From the NCBI RefSeq assembly GCF_002105535.1, contig NZ_CP015848.1, positions 682,907 through 746,906 on the forward strand: DNA of 64,000 bases. The letters are read 5' to 3'. The position numbers and the translations under genes were made by a program. The stretch is from Magnetospirillum sp. ME-1. Its GTDB lineage: Bacteria > Pseudomonadota > Alphaproteobacteria > Rhodospirillales > Magnetospirillaceae. This document shows positions 53,599-63,135 of the stretch, piece after piece (position 1 is the first letter of the stretch; each line of letters opens with the position of its first letter). The notes beneath the pieces are model-generated. The model was not told where the DNA came from. It was given only the letters and a program-made list of their open reading frames with translations, and ran no database searches.

Positions 53599-55716
53599 AT
53601 GGCTGTTCCTCCTTCGCGTCCCAAGGGCGCCGGCAATCCGTTCAAACTTTCCATCGACCCCGCCGACCGGCTGTTGCCCAGCGGCTCCGGGGGCGAGATG
53701 CCGCCGCGCGAGCCGCCGCCCTCGAAAAAGGCGCGCGAGCCCCGCGAGCCCAGGAAGCCCAAGGCGCCGAAGAAGAACGGCGGCAATGGCGGCGGCCGGC
53801 GGATCTGGCTGCGGCGCCTGCTGATGTGGGGCCTGACGCTGGTCATCTGGGCCGGTATCGGCGTGGCCGGCATCGTCGCCTATTACGCCATCGACCTGCC
53901 CGACATCGACCGCATGACCGCCCAGACCCGGCGGCCCAGCGTGGTGTTCCATTCGGTCGAGGGCGAGACCTTCGCCGCCTATGGCGATCTCTACGGCGAG
54001 CCGCTGGAACTGGCCGAGATGTCGCCCTTCATCGCCCAGGCGGTGCTGGCCACCGAGGACCGGCGCTTCTACAGCCATTGGGGCGTCGATCCCATCGGAC
54101 TGGCCCGCGCCCTGTTCGTCAATTTGCGGGCCGGGCACACGGTGCAGGGCGGCTCGACCATCACCCAGCAGCTGGCCAAGAATCTGTTCCTCACCCCCGA
54201 CCGCAACATGAAGCGCAAGGTGCAGGAAGTGCTGATGGCCTTCTGGCTGGAAAAGCGCTTTTCCAAGGAACAGATCCTGGGGCTCTACCTCAACCGGGTC
54301 TATCTGGGCTCGGGCACCTTCGGCGTCGACGCCGCCGCCAAGCGCTATTTCGACGTCTCGGCCCGCAAGGTCGACGTCTACCAGGCCGCCGTGCTGGCCG
54401 GATTGCTGAAGGCGCCTTCGCGCTATTCGCCCTTGAACGACCCCGAGGCGTCGCGCAAGCGGACCAGTGACGTCTTGGACAACATGGTCAAGGCCGGCTA
54501 CATCGACCAGAAAACCGCCGACACCGTTCAGGTCACCGGCGCCGCCCAGCTGGTCAAGCGCCCCATCCCGGCCGGGCGCTACTTCGCCGACTGGGTGATG
54601 AGCAATCTCGACCAGTTCGGCGAGGTGGCGGGCAAGGACATCGTCGTCCACACCACGCTGGACATCAGCCTGCAGCGCAAGGTCGAGGCCGACCTCAAGG
54701 CCATGATGGCCGGCCCCGGCGCCAAGGCCCACGCCTCCCAGGGCGCCGTGGTGGTGATGAGCCCCGACGGCGCCATCCGGGCGCTGACCGGCGGCAAGGA
54801 TTACGACGACAGCCAGTTCAACCGCGCCACCCAGGGGCTGCGCCAGCCGGGCTCGGCGTTCAAGCCCTTCGTCTACCTTACCGCCATGGAGAAGGGCCGC
54901 ACCCCCGACGACGTCTACGACGACGCCCCCATCCGGCTGGGCAACTGGAGCCCCGGCAATTACACCGGCAAGTATCTCGGCCCCATTCCGCTGCGTCAGG
55001 CCCTGGCCGAATCGGTCAACACCGTCGCCGTCAGGCTGGTGGAGGAAGTGGGCCCCGCCCGGGTGATCGCCACGGCGCGCCGTCTCGGCATCACCGCCGA
55101 TCTGCGGGGCGACGCCACCCTGGCGCTGGGCACCAGCGAGGTATCGCTGCTGGAGATGACCACCGCCTATGCCGCCCTGGCCAACGGCGGATACGGCATC
55201 GCCGCCTATGGCGTGTCGCACATCACCGATCCCCAGGGTCAGGTGCTGTATCAGCGCCAGGGCGCGGGTTTCGGCCAGGTGGTGTCGCCCGCCGCCCTGG
55301 CCCGCATGCACGACATGATGAGCGCGGTCATCACCCAAGGGTCGGGCAAGGCGGCGCGCCTGGACCGCCCGGCCGCCGGCAAGACCGGCACCACCCAGGA
55401 TTACCGCGATGCCTGGTTCATGGGCTTCACCGCCGATTACGTCACCGGCGTGTGGATGGGCAACGACGATTACCGCATCGAGATGAAGAAGGTCACCGGC
55501 GGCGGCCTGCCCGCCCAGTTGTGGAAGCAGATCATGGTCGCCGCCCATCGCGGCCTGCCCGCCCGGCCGCTGCGCACGCCCGAGATTCCGGCCGAACCCA
55601 ATCCGGCCGAAAGCGTCGGCGACTTCGTGGCCGGCGCCGCCCAGGCGGCCGGCGACGTGGCCAAGGGCATCGGCGGGGCCATCGACGATCTGCTGAAGGG
55701 GATCTTCGGGCGCTGA
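53599..55716 (+). CDS. Class A penicillin-binding protein 1A
   Basis: 705 residues. Cytoplasmic Pro/Lys-rich N-terminus, one membrane segment (about 73-98, LLMWGLTLVIWAGIGVAGIVAYYAI), glycosyltransferase domain with catalytic Glu in AVLATEDRRFYSHWGVD (about 153) and GGSTITQQLAKNLFLT, then transpeptidase with S-x-x-K in RQPGSAFKPF (Ser about 419), SVN in LAESVNTVAV and KTGTT. Builds and cross-links peptidoglycan. The C-terminus has an unusual Ala/Gly-rich amphipathic tail (GDFVAGAAQAAGDVAKGIGGAIDDLLKGIFGR). Start has AGAAGG upstream. Confidence 0.93.
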   Translation: MAVPPSRPKGAGNPFKLSIDPADRLLPSGSGGEMPPREPPPSKKAREPREPRKPKAPKKNGGNGGGRRIWLRRLLMWGLTLVIWAGIGVAGIVAYYAIDLPDIDRMTAQTRRPSVVFHSVEGETFAAYGDLYGEPLELAEMSPFIAQAVLATEDRRFYSHWGVDPIGLARALFVNLRAGHTVQGGSTITQQLAKNLFLTPDRNMKRKVQEVLMAFWLEKRFSKEQILGLYLNRVYLGSGTFGVDAAAKRYFDVSARKVDVYQAAVLAGLLKAPSRYSPLNDPEASRKRTSDVLDNMVKAGYIDQKTADTVQVTGAAQLVKRPIPAGRYFADWVMSNLDQFGEVAGKDIVVHTTLDISLQRKVEADLKAMMAGPGAKAHASQGAVVVMSPDGAIRALTGGKDYDDSQFNRATQGLRQPGSAFKPFVYLTAMEKGRTPDDVYDDAPIRLGNWSPGNYTGKYLGPIPLRQALAESVNTVAVRLVEEVGPARVIATARRLGITADLRGDATLALGTSEVSLLEMTTAYAALANGGYGIAAYGVSHITDPQGQVLYQRQGAGFGQVVSPAALARMHDMMSAVITQGSGKAARLDRPAAGKTGTTQDYRDAWFMGFTADYVTGVWMGNDDYRIEMKKVTGGGLPAQLWKQIMVAAHRGLPARPLRTPEIPAEPNPAESVGDFVAGAAQAAGDVAKGIGGAIDDLLKGIFGR

Positions 55717-55735
55717 TCCGCCCGAAGGCGACCTG

Positions 55736-56209
55736 CTATTCCGGCCAGGTCACCACGTGGTAGTCCAGGAGGTCGGCGCGCGATTCGGCGATGACCTTGC
55801 CGCGCACCGAGATGCCGGCCCGGTGCACCGTCTCGGGATCGCCCGAGACCAGCGGATGCCACCATTGCAGCACCTTGCCCTCGGACAGCACCCGGTAGGC
55901 GCAGGTGGAGGGCAGCCATTTCAGGGTGGGCAGCACCACCGGGGAAAGCTCGACGCAATCGGGCACCTGGTCCCAGCGCTTCGCATAGTTCTTGCAGCCG
56001 CAGGTGTGCAGGTTCAACAGCCGGCAGGCCACGTTGGTGTAGTGGACCTCGCCGGTGTCGGCGTCCTCCAGCTTGTGCAGGCAACAGCGGCCGCAGCCGT
56101 CGCAGAGCGATTCCCACTGCTCCCGGGTCATGGCGGACAGCGGGGTGGTCCGCCAGAAGGGCGGGGCGTCGGGGCTATCGGGTTCGGCGGCGGGCCGGGA
56201 CGGCGACAT
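55736..56209 (-). CDS. YcgN-family cysteine cluster protein
   Basis: 157 residues from the ATG at 56209 (GAGGAAC upstream). The pattern [55 protein letters not shown] matches the YcgN/UPF0260 Cys-cluster family, likely binding zinc or an Fe-S cluster. Function unknown. It is 14 bases behind the lipoprotein gene and probably in the same transcript; convergent with the PBP gene. Confidence 0.88.
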   Translation of the reverse strand: MSPSRPAAEPDSPDAPPFWRTTPLSAMTREQWESLCDGCGRCCLHKLEDADTGEVHYTNVACRLLNLHTCGCKNYAKRWDQVPDCVELSPVVLPTLKWLPSTCAYRVLSEGKVLQWWHPLVSGDPETVHRAGISVRGKVIAESRADLLDYHVVTWPE

Positions 56210-56223
56210 CAGGTTCCTCGTTT

Positions 56224-56751
56224 TCACGGACCGCAAGGGTCCTGGGGGTATCCGAAATGGGAGCGGAGCCGGCACTTGGCCTTGGCCTCGCGGTACCAGT
56301 CCTCCTCGAAATACTCCCGCCCCGCCCAGAACAGGGTGACATAGGGGCTGCGCAGGCGATGATACCCCTTATCCCGCTCCGGCAATACCTCGACCTCCCC
56401 CTGGGTCACCATCTCGCCGATGGGAAGCAGGCGGTCGCCGTGGCGCTTCATGACGTAGGCGGCACAACCGGCACTGCCGCAATGCTCCCCTACTGACAGG
56501 GAAACGATGATCTCCGGCATACCATCTTCGTCCAGGTCAACCTCCACAACCTCCAATCCACGGCGTAAGCGGTCCCGGAAGTGATCGAAATCGTAGTCCC
56601 CCAGAATTTGACCCAGCCCCTGGATGGCAGCATCGGTGACGTCCTGAGATTGCGGCGAGGTAAACTGGAGCGTCTGAATCGTTTCGCCTGCGCAGGCGGC
56701 CAATGCCAGAACGGCCAGAACAGACACACATTCCAGTCTGGATAATCTCAT
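56224..56751 (-). CDS. Lipoprotein downstream of a lysozyme-like gene
   Basis: 175 residues, lipoprotein signal with lipobox LAAC ([14 protein letters not shown]). The mature part has a short EF-like/FG-GAP-like strand [18 protein letters not shown] and two cysteine pairs ([27 protein letters not shown]). It begins 14 bases behind a gene with a lysozyme-like pattern. The order hydrolase-then-lipoprotein would suit an effector/immunity pair, but no family evidence supports that. Confidence 0.65.
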   Translation of the reverse strand: MRLSRLECVSVLAVLALAACAGETIQTLQFTSPQSQDVTDAAIQGLGQILGDYDFDHFRDRLRRGLEVVEVDLDEDGMPEIIVSLSVGEHCGSAGCAAYVMKRHGDRLLPIGEMVTQGEVEVLPERDKGYHRLRSPYVTLFWAGREYFEEDWYREAKAKCRLRSHFGYPQDPCGP

Positions 56752-56765
56752 GGCTCAACTCGAAG

Positions 56766-57353
56766 CTATCGCTTCAAACGACTATAGGCGGTCGGCTCCG
56801 CCAGCCGCAATCGCGTCTCGATCGACCGATGGATATCGGAAAGCGCTTGGCCGTGGGAATGGCCGCCATAGCTGTCCAAGTCACGAAAATAGCGGGCCGT
56901 TTCACCGGCTCCCTGGCGGTGGGCCGCCGCCGCGATGCCCGCCTCGGTCACCGTGATGTTGTCGCCGTTAACGCCGACATAGGTGGTCCCGACCCGGTCA
57001 TAGAGCCGCTTGCCCATGGCCTGCTCCTCGTTGCGGCGCATGACGTCGGTCATGGCCTTTTCCTGGGCCTCGGGATTGTCGAGAAAATCTCCGATGCTGG
57101 TCACCCCCTCGGCTTCCGCCTTGGCGGTCCACGAGCCGTCGGCCCTGCGCCAGCCGGCATCCTCCAAGGCCGTCCGGGTCAATTGGTAACGCCCCAGCGG
57201 CTGGCCGGAGATCTTCAGATTGGCCTCGCCGTAGCCGTCGTTGGGCTTATCGTAGGAATTCTCCAGCGCCGAGATCTGATTGCGGAAATCGGAATTGGGG
57301 TGCTTGGACCATTGGCCCCGGCGGTCACGCGGTTGGTTGGGATCAAAGCCCAT
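56766..57353 (-). CDS. Phage-like protein with lysozyme-like motif
   Basis: 195 residues from the ATG at 57353 (GGAGG upstream). The N-terminus GFDPNQPRDRRGQWSKHPNSDF is the kind seen in phage-derived ORFs. The central part, LGRYQLTRTALEDAGWRRADGSWT...DFLDNPEAQEKAMTDVMRRNEEQ, recalls the helical core of lysozyme-like/transglycosylase domains in phage and secretion-effector proteins. No signal peptide. The assignment is from pattern only; it could be a phage remnant or a secreted effector. Confidence 0.55.
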   Translation of the reverse strand: MGFDPNQPRDRRGQWSKHPNSDFRNQISALENSYDKPNDGYGEANLKISGQPLGRYQLTRTALEDAGWRRADGSWTAKAEAEGVTSIGDFLDNPEAQEKAMTDVMRRNEEQAMGKRLYDRVGTTYVGVNGDNITVTEAGIAAAAHRQGAGETARYFRDLDSYGGHSHGQALSDIHRSIETRLRLAEPTAYSRLKR

Positions 57354-57372
57354 CTCTGCCTCCAAATGAAAC

Positions 57373-57400
57373 GACCGCCCCATCGAATGACGGGGCGGCC
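57373..57400 (-). terminator. Hairpin after phaZ
   Basis: CCGCCCC (57375-57381) pairs with GGGGCGG (57392-57398) with a 10-nt loop, between the phaZ stop and the next minus-strand gene. No strong T-run. Confidence 0.45.
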
Positions 57401-57472
57401 GGACATGGTTCGGGTGTTGATGGGATGAACCTAACGGCTCGCCCGGCAGAGGTCAAGAACAAATAGCGAACA

Positions 57473-58699
57473 TCATCCCTTGTCGTGCTGGCGGATGAAC
57501 TCGCGGACATTGGGATAGACTTCTTCGCGCCAGCGGCGGCCGTTGAAGACGCCATAATGGCCCACCTTGGGCTGCAGGTGGTAGCGCTGCTTCTCGGGCG
57601 CCAGATTGACGCACAGATCGTGGGCCGCCTTGGTCTGGCCGACGCCGGTGATGTCGTCCTTCTCGCCTTCGATGGTCATCAGGGCGGTGTGGCGGATGGC
57701 GCCGGGGTCGACCTTGCGGCCCCGCGACACCATGACGCCACGGGGCAGGTGGTGCTCCTGGAACACCTTGCGGATGGTCTCCAGGTAGTAATCGGCCGGC
57801 AGGTCCATCACCGACAGGTACTCGTCGTAGAACTCGCGGTGCTGGGCGGCGGAATCGCCGTCGCCCTTGACCATGTTCTGGAACAGCTTGACGTGCTCGC
57901 CCACGTGGCGCTCGAGATTCATGCTCATGAAGCCGTGCAGCTGCAAAAAGCCGGGATAGACCTTGCGGCCATGGCCGGGATAGTTCATGGGCACCGAGTG
58001 GATCACCGTGCGCTCGAACCACGAGTGCGGCTTGTGGGTGGCCACGTCGTTGACCTTGGTGGGGTTGACGCGGGTGTCGATGGGGCCGCCCATCATCAGC
58101 ATGGAGCGCGGCTGGTTGGGGTTGCCCTCGGCCGCCATCAGCGACACGGCGCACAGCATGGGCACCGACGGCTGGCACACCGCCATGACGTGGGTGTCGG
58201 GCCCCAGGAATTCCATGAACTCCACCAGCAGGTCGATGTAGTCGTCCAGGGTGAAGTCGCCCTTGGCCAGCGGCACGTTGCGGGCGTCAATCCAATCGGT
58301 GATGTAGACGTCATGCTCGTGCAGCATGGTCTCCACCGTGCCGCGCAGCAGGGTGGCGAAGTGGCCCGACATGGGGGCCAGCAACAGCACCTTGGGGTCG
58401 TTGCGCCCTTCGACCACCCGCTTGAAATGCAGCAGATTGCAGAAGGGGGTGTGGTGGACCACCTGCTCGACCACGTTCACCGTCTCGCCGTCCACCGTGG
58501 TGGTGTGCAGGTTGAAGGGCGGCTTGGGATAGCGCCGGGTGGTCCGCTCCACCAGCTCCGCCGTCGCCGCCACCGTGCGGCCGAACTTGGTATAGGCCAT
58601 GGGCACCCAGGGGTGGCTGTACACCGACTGCATGGCCTCGGCCAGCATGCGCATGGGGGCGAAAGCGTGGTGCTGCATTTCGTGCAGGTGATAGAGCAT
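57473..58699 (-). CDS. phaZ: Intracellular polyhydroxyalkanoate depolymerase
   Basis: 408 residues. Degrades stored polyhydroxybutyrate. Family hallmarks are MLYHLHEMQHHAFAPMRMLAEAM at the start, APMSGHFATLLRGTVETML, DWIDARNVPLAKGDFTLDDYIDLL, the nucleophile Cys in MAVCQPSVPMLCAVSLMAA (Cys in place of Ser, as in PhaZ1), and the C-terminal catalytic His in KVGHYGVFNGRRWREEVYP. No signal peptide. Monocistronic; with the phasin at 28206 it indicates active PHA cycling. Confidence 0.95.
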   Translation of the reverse strand: MLYHLHEMQHHAFAPMRMLAEAMQSVYSHPWVPMAYTKFGRTVAATAELVERTTRRYPKPPFNLHTTTVDGETVNVVEQVVHHTPFCNLLHFKRVVEGRNDPKVLLLAPMSGHFATLLRGTVETMLHEHDVYITDWIDARNVPLAKGDFTLDDYIDLLVEFMEFLGPDTHVMAVCQPSVPMLCAVSLMAAEGNPNQPRSMLMMGGPIDTRVNPTKVNDVATHKPHSWFERTVIHSVPMNYPGHGRKVYPGFLQLHGFMSMNLERHVGEHVKLFQNMVKGDGDSAAQHREFYDEYLSVMDLPADYYLETIRKVFQEHHLPRGVMVSRGRKVDPGAIRHTALMTIEGEKDDITGVGQTKAAHDLCVNLAPEKQRYHLQPKVGHYGVFNGRRWREEVYPNVREFIRQHDKG

Positions 58700-58841
58700 G
58701 TCCGTCGATCCCAGGCTGATTGGAACGGTGGCGTGGTTTTTTGTTACAGGCGGATGACATTCCCCGCAACAAAATTATTCGGCACTATGGTGCAGAATTC
58801 GCCTTGACCCTGGAATCATTTCATGCTGCGCCGCAGCACAT

Positions 58842-60170
58842 TCAAGGGGAGGCGGCCGTATCGATCAGATGGACGAAGGACCCGCTCACCCGCCCCTCGG
58901 CCAGCCCGGCCCGGCCCAGCAGGGCGCCCGGCGCGTCGGAGATGCTGAACAGCGGCGCCCCCTCCTCGGCCAGGATGGAGGCGTAGTGGAATTCGTGGCC
59001 GCGAAAGGCCCCGCCGCTCCGGCCCAGCGCCCCGTCGGCGGCCAAGGTAGCCCGGCGATAGCCCAGATGCAGCCTGCGCCTGGCAAACGAGGTTTCCAGG
59101 CCCAGCAGCCCGGCCATGGCATGGCGGGTCCCCTGGGCGTCTTCCATTCCCCGCCCCAGCACCATGTAGCCGCCGCACTCGCCATAGAGCACCGCGCCGC
59201 GTTTGGCAGCATTGCGCACGCCGTCCAGGAAACCGGCATTGCCCGCCAGCAGCCCGGCATGCAGCTCAGGGTAACCGCCCGGCAGATAGACGGCGTCGGC
59301 GGCGCTTTCCGGTCCCTGGTCGGCCAGGGGCGAGAAGAAGGAAAGCTCGGCCCCGGCATCCCGCCAGCCTTCCAGCAAAGCGGGATAGGCGAAGGCGAAG
59401 GCGGTGTCGCGGGCCACGGCGATGCGGGCGCCCAAGGGCGGCACCGTGGCGGCACCGGTACCGCCGGGCAATCGGGACGGCCGGGCCAGGGCGACCAGTC
59501 CGTCCACGTCCAGATGCTGTTCCACCAGGGCGGCGGCGCCGTCGAGAAAGGCCTGGAGGTCGGCGCGCTCGGCCGCCTGGACCAGCCCCAGATGGCGCGA
59601 CGGCGTCTCGAGGCCCGACGAGGGCGGCAGGAAGCCCAGCAGGTGAATGTCGGGGCAGGACATGGCGCAGGCCGCCCGGATGGCCGCCTTGTGCTTGTCG
59701 CCCGCCACCCGGTTGAAGATCACGCCCCGGATGCGCACGTCGGGCCGCAGATGGGCGAAGCCGGCCAGCACGGCGGCCGCCGAGCCGGTCATGCCGCGCC
59801 CGTCGATGACCAGAACCACCGGCCAGCCGGTCATGGCGGCCAGGTCGGCGGTGCTGCCGTCGGGCTGGCCGGCGGGCACGAAGGCGCCGTCGAACAGCCC
59901 CATCACGCCCTCGCAGACCAGCAGTTCGGCCCCGTCGCCCGCCTTGGCCGCCAGGGCGCCCAGGGTAAGGGCGCGCATGGCCCAGGAATCCAGGTTGTAG
60001 CAGGGCCGGCCCGAGGCGCTCGCGTGGAAGGCCGGATCGATGTAGTCCGGCCCCACCTTGGCCGAGCCCGTCGCCACGCCGCGGCGGGCCAGCAGGCGCA
60101 ACAGGCCCAGCGTCAGCGTGGTCTTGCCGCTGCCCGAGGCGGGCGCGGCGATGATCAGCCCTTTAACCAA
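58842..60170 (-). CDS. cobB: Cobyrinate a,c-diamide synthase
   Basis: 442 residues. Amidates the a and c side chains of (hydrogeno)byrinate with glutamine and ATP. N-terminal P-loop APASGSGKTTLTLGLLRLL, KVGPDYIDPAFH, then a C-terminal triad-type glutaminase domain with VLYGECGGYMVLG (nucleophile Cys) and RGHEFHYAS. The start is a TTG at 60170 overlapping the SCO1 stop by 8 bases. Last gene of the minus-strand run. Confidence 0.93.
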   Translation of the reverse strand: MVKGLIIAAPASGSGKTTLTLGLLRLLARRGVATGSAKVGPDYIDPAFHASASGRPCYNLDSWAMRALTLGALAAKAGDGAELLVCEGVMGLFDGAFVPAGQPDGSTADLAAMTGWPVVLVIDGRGMTGSAAAVLAGFAHLRPDVRIRGVIFNRVAGDKHKAAIRAACAMSCPDIHLLGFLPPSSGLETPSRHLGLVQAAERADLQAFLDGAAALVEQHLDVDGLVALARPSRLPGGTGAATVPPLGARIAVARDTAFAFAYPALLEGWRDAGAELSFFSPLADQGPESAADAVYLPGGYPELHAGLLAGNAGFLDGVRNAAKRGAVLYGECGGYMVLGRGMEDAQGTRHAMAGLLGLETSFARRRLHLGYRRATLAADGALGRSGGAFRGHEFHYASILAEEGAPLFSISDAPGALLGRAGLAEGRVSGSFVHLIDTAASP

Positions 60171-60765
60171 CGTGCTTCTTCAGCCCCGCCGCCAGGTCGT
60201 CCACCGAGATGCCGTGGGTGAAGTGAGCCACGAACTTGCCGTCAGGCCCCATCAGGTAAAGGATGGCCGAATGGTCCACGGTGTAGTGCTCGGGGCGGTC
60301 GCCTTTGACCTTGGCGGCATAGACCTTGAACTCCTTGGCCACCTTGGCCACCTCGTCCGGGCTGCCGGTCAGGCCGACGATGTCGGGGGAAAAGGCGCCC
60401 ACGTATTCCTTCATCACCGCCACGGTATCGCGCTCGGGGTCGACGGAAATGAAGATGGGCACCACCTTCTTGGCGTAAGACGGCCCCAGCTTCTCCATCA
60501 CCGCCGTCACCGTGGACAGCGTGGTCGGGCAGACGTCGGGGCAGAAGGTGTAGCCGAAGAAGATCAGCATGTAGCGATTGCGGAAATCCCGGTCGCTCAC
60601 CGCCTTGCCGTTATGGTCGGTCAGCTGGAAGGGGCCGCCGATGGCCGGAATGGCCTTGGCGCCCTCGGAATTCTGGCCGCTCCAGATCACCAGGCGGACG
60701 CCGAGAACCACGAAGCCGACGACGATCACCGCCATCAGGGCAAGCAGGCTGCGCGAGAACTTCAT
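60163..60765 (-). CDS. SCO1/SenC copper chaperone
   Basis: 200 residues with an N-terminal membrane anchor (LLALMAVIVVGFVVLGVRLVIW) and a periplasmic thioredoxin fold. Copper ligands are present: CPDVC (Cys75, Cys79) and His165 (YTVDHSAIL). SCO proteins deliver copper to the CuA site of cytochrome oxidase. It sits between a TauE/SafE-like gene (17 bases upstream) and cobB (overlap), which is unusual company. Confidence 0.92.
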   Translation of the reverse strand: MKFSRSLLALMAVIVVGFVVLGVRLVIWSGQNSEGAKAIPAIGGPFQLTDHNGKAVSDRDFRNRYMLIFFGYTFCPDVCPTTLSTVTAVMEKLGPSYAKKVVPIFISVDPERDTVAVMKEYVGAFSPDIVGLTGSPDEVAKVAKEFKVYAAKVKGDRPEHYTVDHSAILYLMGPDGKFVAHFTHGISVDDLAAGLKKHVG

Positions 60766-60782
60766 CCCTATTCTCTCCGTCT

Positions 60783-61541
60783 TCAGGAAGCAAGAAGCTG
60801 CCAGGCCATGAAGCCCAGCATCCCCGCGTTCAGAACCAACAAGGCGGGCGCCGCCCGCAACAGCGGGGCCCGCCAATGGGACAGGGCCGCCTGCCCCACC
60901 GCCGCCACCACAACAAGCATGGGCACCGTTCCCGCCCAGAAGGCCAGCATGCCCAACGCGCCGGCCACCGGATTGCCGCCCGCCGCCGCCGCCGCCAGGG
61001 CGGCATACAGCAGGCCGCAGGGAATGAAGCCCAGCATGACCCCCAGCGCCCAGCCGCGCAGCCCGAAGGGGCGCGCGAACAGCGGCCCGGCCATGCGGCC
61101 GACCGCCCTCGCCCAGGCACTTTCGCCCCCGCCTCCGGCCAGCGCCTTGATCCCGGGCAAGGCCATGGCCAGAAGCAGCAAGGCCGCCACGCCCAGCAGC
61201 AGGGCCGCCAGCAGCCGGAACGATCCCGCCCCGCCCAGAATGCCGCCGAAGGTCGCCGCCCCGGCGCCCAGCCCGCCATAGGTGGTGGCGCGGCCCAGAT
61301 GATAGGGAGCCAAGGCCGCGCCGGCCAGCCGCCGCATCTCGGTCATGCGCTCGAGCGGAATGGCTTCCAGCCTTGCCGCGCATTGCGACAGCACGAAAGG
61401 CCCGCACATGCCGGCGCAATGGGTCAGGCTGCCCACCAGGCCGGTGACGAACAGGCCCAGGATCAGAGTCTCGCGCCCGTCGATGCCGACCTTGCAGATG
61501 CCCATGCCGGCATGGGCCAGATCGGTCAGGAGTTCGATCAC
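60783..61541 (-). CDS. TauE/SafE-type membrane protein (CcoS-neighbour type, DsbD-like)
   Basis: 252 residues with about six membrane segments and the paired motifs GSLTHCAGMCGPFVLSQ near the N-terminus and MLGFIPCGLLYAALAAAAAGG in the second half. These Cys-containing motifs are those of the sulfite exporter TauE/SafE-2 domain group found next to cytochrome cbb3 oxidase assembly genes and implicated in copper supply. The GTG at 61541 overlaps the cobA stop (GTGA). A role in copper delivery together with the adjacent SCO1 is plausible. Confidence 0.82.
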   Translation of the reverse strand: MIELLTDLAHAGMGICKVGIDGRETLILGLFVTGLVGSLTHCAGMCGPFVLSQCAARLEAIPLERMTEMRRLAGAALAPYHLGRATTYGGLGAGAATFGGILGGAGSFRLLAALLLGVAALLLLAMALPGIKALAGGGGESAWARAVGRMAGPLFARPFGLRGWALGVMLGFIPCGLLYAALAAAAAGGNPVAGALGMLAFWAGTVPMLVVVAAVGQAALSHWRAPLLRAAPALLVLNAGMLGFMAWQLLAS

Positions 61542-62317
61542 GGAATCCACCAGTCCAGTTGGCGGCGCAGTTCCACCACCGGGCCGACCACCAGAAGCGC
61601 CGGAGGCTTGAGGCCTGCCCGCTCCACCGCCTGGACCGCTTCGGCCAGGGAGGTTTCCAGTACAATCTGGCGCGGCGTGGCGGCATTGCAGACCACCGCC
61701 ACCGCCTCGTCCGCCTTGCGGCCCGCCGCCATCAGGCGTTCCGTCAAAAGGTCCAGGTGCTTCAGGCCCATGTAGAACACCAGGACCGGCGCACCGCGCG
61801 CCAGGGCGTTCCAATCGAATTCGTCGGGGATCTCGCCGTCGGGGCCATGGCCGGTGACGAAGGCCACCGCCGAGTTGGTGTCCTTGGACGTGACCGGAAT
61901 GCCGGCATAGGCCAGCCCGCCGATGCCCGCCGTGATGCCCGGCACCATGCGGAAAGGAACGCCCGCCGCCACCAGGGCCAGGGCCTCTTCCGGCCCGCGC
62001 CCGAAGACGAAGGGATCGCCGCCCTTGAGACGCAACACCTTCTTGCCCGCCCGGGCCAGATCGATCAGCCGTGCGGTGATGTCGGCCTGCCGCGCCGAAG
62101 CCTCGCCGCCGCGCTTGCCCATGGACTCGGCCGCCACACCGGCGGGAATGAGCGCCAGAATGCGGGCATCGACCAGGGCGTCGTGGACGACTACGTCGGC
62201 GCTGCGCAGCGCATGCAGCGCCAGCAGGGTCAGCAGGCCGGGGTCGCCGGGACCGGCGCCCGCCAGCCAGACGGAACCGGGTTCGAAAACGGGAAGGTCG
62301 AAAGGCAGGTCGAGCAT
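61538..62317 (-). CDS. cobA: Uroporphyrinogen-III C-methyltransferase
   Basis: 259 residues. Makes precorrin-2 from uroporphyrinogen III with S-adenosylmethionine. Family blocks are VWLAGAGPGDPGLLTLLALHALRSADVVVHDALV, KRGGEASARQADITARLI, VLRLKGGDPFVFGRGPEE, MVPGITAGIGGLAYAGIPVT. No CysG-type oxidase part, so the product feeds corrins and also sirohaem for NirB. It starts 37 bases behind cobM. Confidence 0.94.
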   Translation of the reverse strand: MLDLPFDLPVFEPGSVWLAGAGPGDPGLLTLLALHALRSADVVVHDALVDARILALIPAGVAAESMGKRGGEASARQADITARLIDLARAGKKVLRLKGGDPFVFGRGPEEALALVAAGVPFRMVPGITAGIGGLAYAGIPVTSKDTNSAVAFVTGHGPDGEIPDEFDWNALARGAPVLVFYMGLKHLDLLTERLMAAGRKADEAVAVVCNAATPRQIVLETSLAEAVQAVERAGLKPPALLVVGPVVELRRQLDWWIP

Positions 62318-62354
62318 GGTGGCCCGTACTATAGGACGTTGTTCGGTCCGAGTC

Positions 62355-63116
62355 TCACCCCTTGGCCGGGCGAAGCACGTGGGTATGGTCCTCGGCGTAA
62401 AGGCGCGAATCCGTGAACTCGGCGCCCCCCAGCACCCGGCCCACCAGGATCAGCGCGGTGCGGGTCAGCCCCGCCGCCTTCACCGATTCGCGGATGTCGG
62501 ACAGGGTTCCCCGGATGAAGCTCTGGTCCGGCCAGCCCACCCGGAAGGCCACCACCACCGGGCAATCCTCGCCGTAAAGGGGCGACAGCTCCTTGACCAC
62601 ATGGGCCAGGTTGCTCACCGAAAGGTGAATGGCCAGCGTCGCGCCGCTTTTGCCCAGCGTCGCCAGGTCCTCGTTGTTGGGCATGGCCGACGAGCGCACC
62701 GAGGTGCGGGTCAGGATCACCGTCTGGCTGATGTCGGGCAGGGTCAGCTCGGTGGACAGCGCGGCCGCGGCCGCCGCGAAGGCGGGCACGCCCGGCGTCA
62801 CGTCATAGGGAATGCCAAGCTGGTCCAGGCGGCGCATCTGCTCGGCGATGGCGCCGTAGATGGACGGATCGCCCGAATGGACGCGGGCCACGTCGTGTCC
62901 CCTGGCGTGGGCAGCCTCCATCTCGGCGATGATCTCGTCCAGATTGAGCGGCGCGGTGTCGACCACCTGGGCCGAGGGCATGGCCTCGGCGACGATCTCG
63001 GGCGGCACCAGCGAGCCGGCGTAGAGCACCACCGGACAGCGGCGGATCAGGTTCAGCCCCCGCACCGTGATCAGGTCGGGAGCACCGGGGCCGGCACCGA
63101 TGAAATGGACGGTCAT
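62355..63116 (-). CDS. cobM: Precorrin-4 C11-methyltransferase
   Basis: 253 residues, SAM-dependent methyltransferase of the tetrapyrrole methylase superfamily. Subfamily features are [92 protein letters not shown]. The anaerobic orthologue is CbiF; the name CobM assumes the aerobic route. A REP-like repeat lies between it and pgk. Confidence 0.92.
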   Translation of the reverse strand: MTVHFIGAGPGAPDLITVRGLNLIRRCPVVLYAGSLVPPEIVAEAMPSAQVVDTAPLNLDEIIAEMEAAHARGHDVARVHSGDPSIYGAIAEQMRRLDQLGIPYDVTPGVPAFAAAAAALSTELTLPDISQTVILTRTSVRSSAMPNNEDLATLGKSGATLAIHLSVSNLAHVVKELSPLYGEDCPVVVAFRVGWPDQSFIRGTLSDIRESVKAAGLTRTALILVGRVLGGAEFTDSRLYAEDHTHVLRPAKG

Positions 63117-63135
63117 GAATTACCTTCCGAAAATC

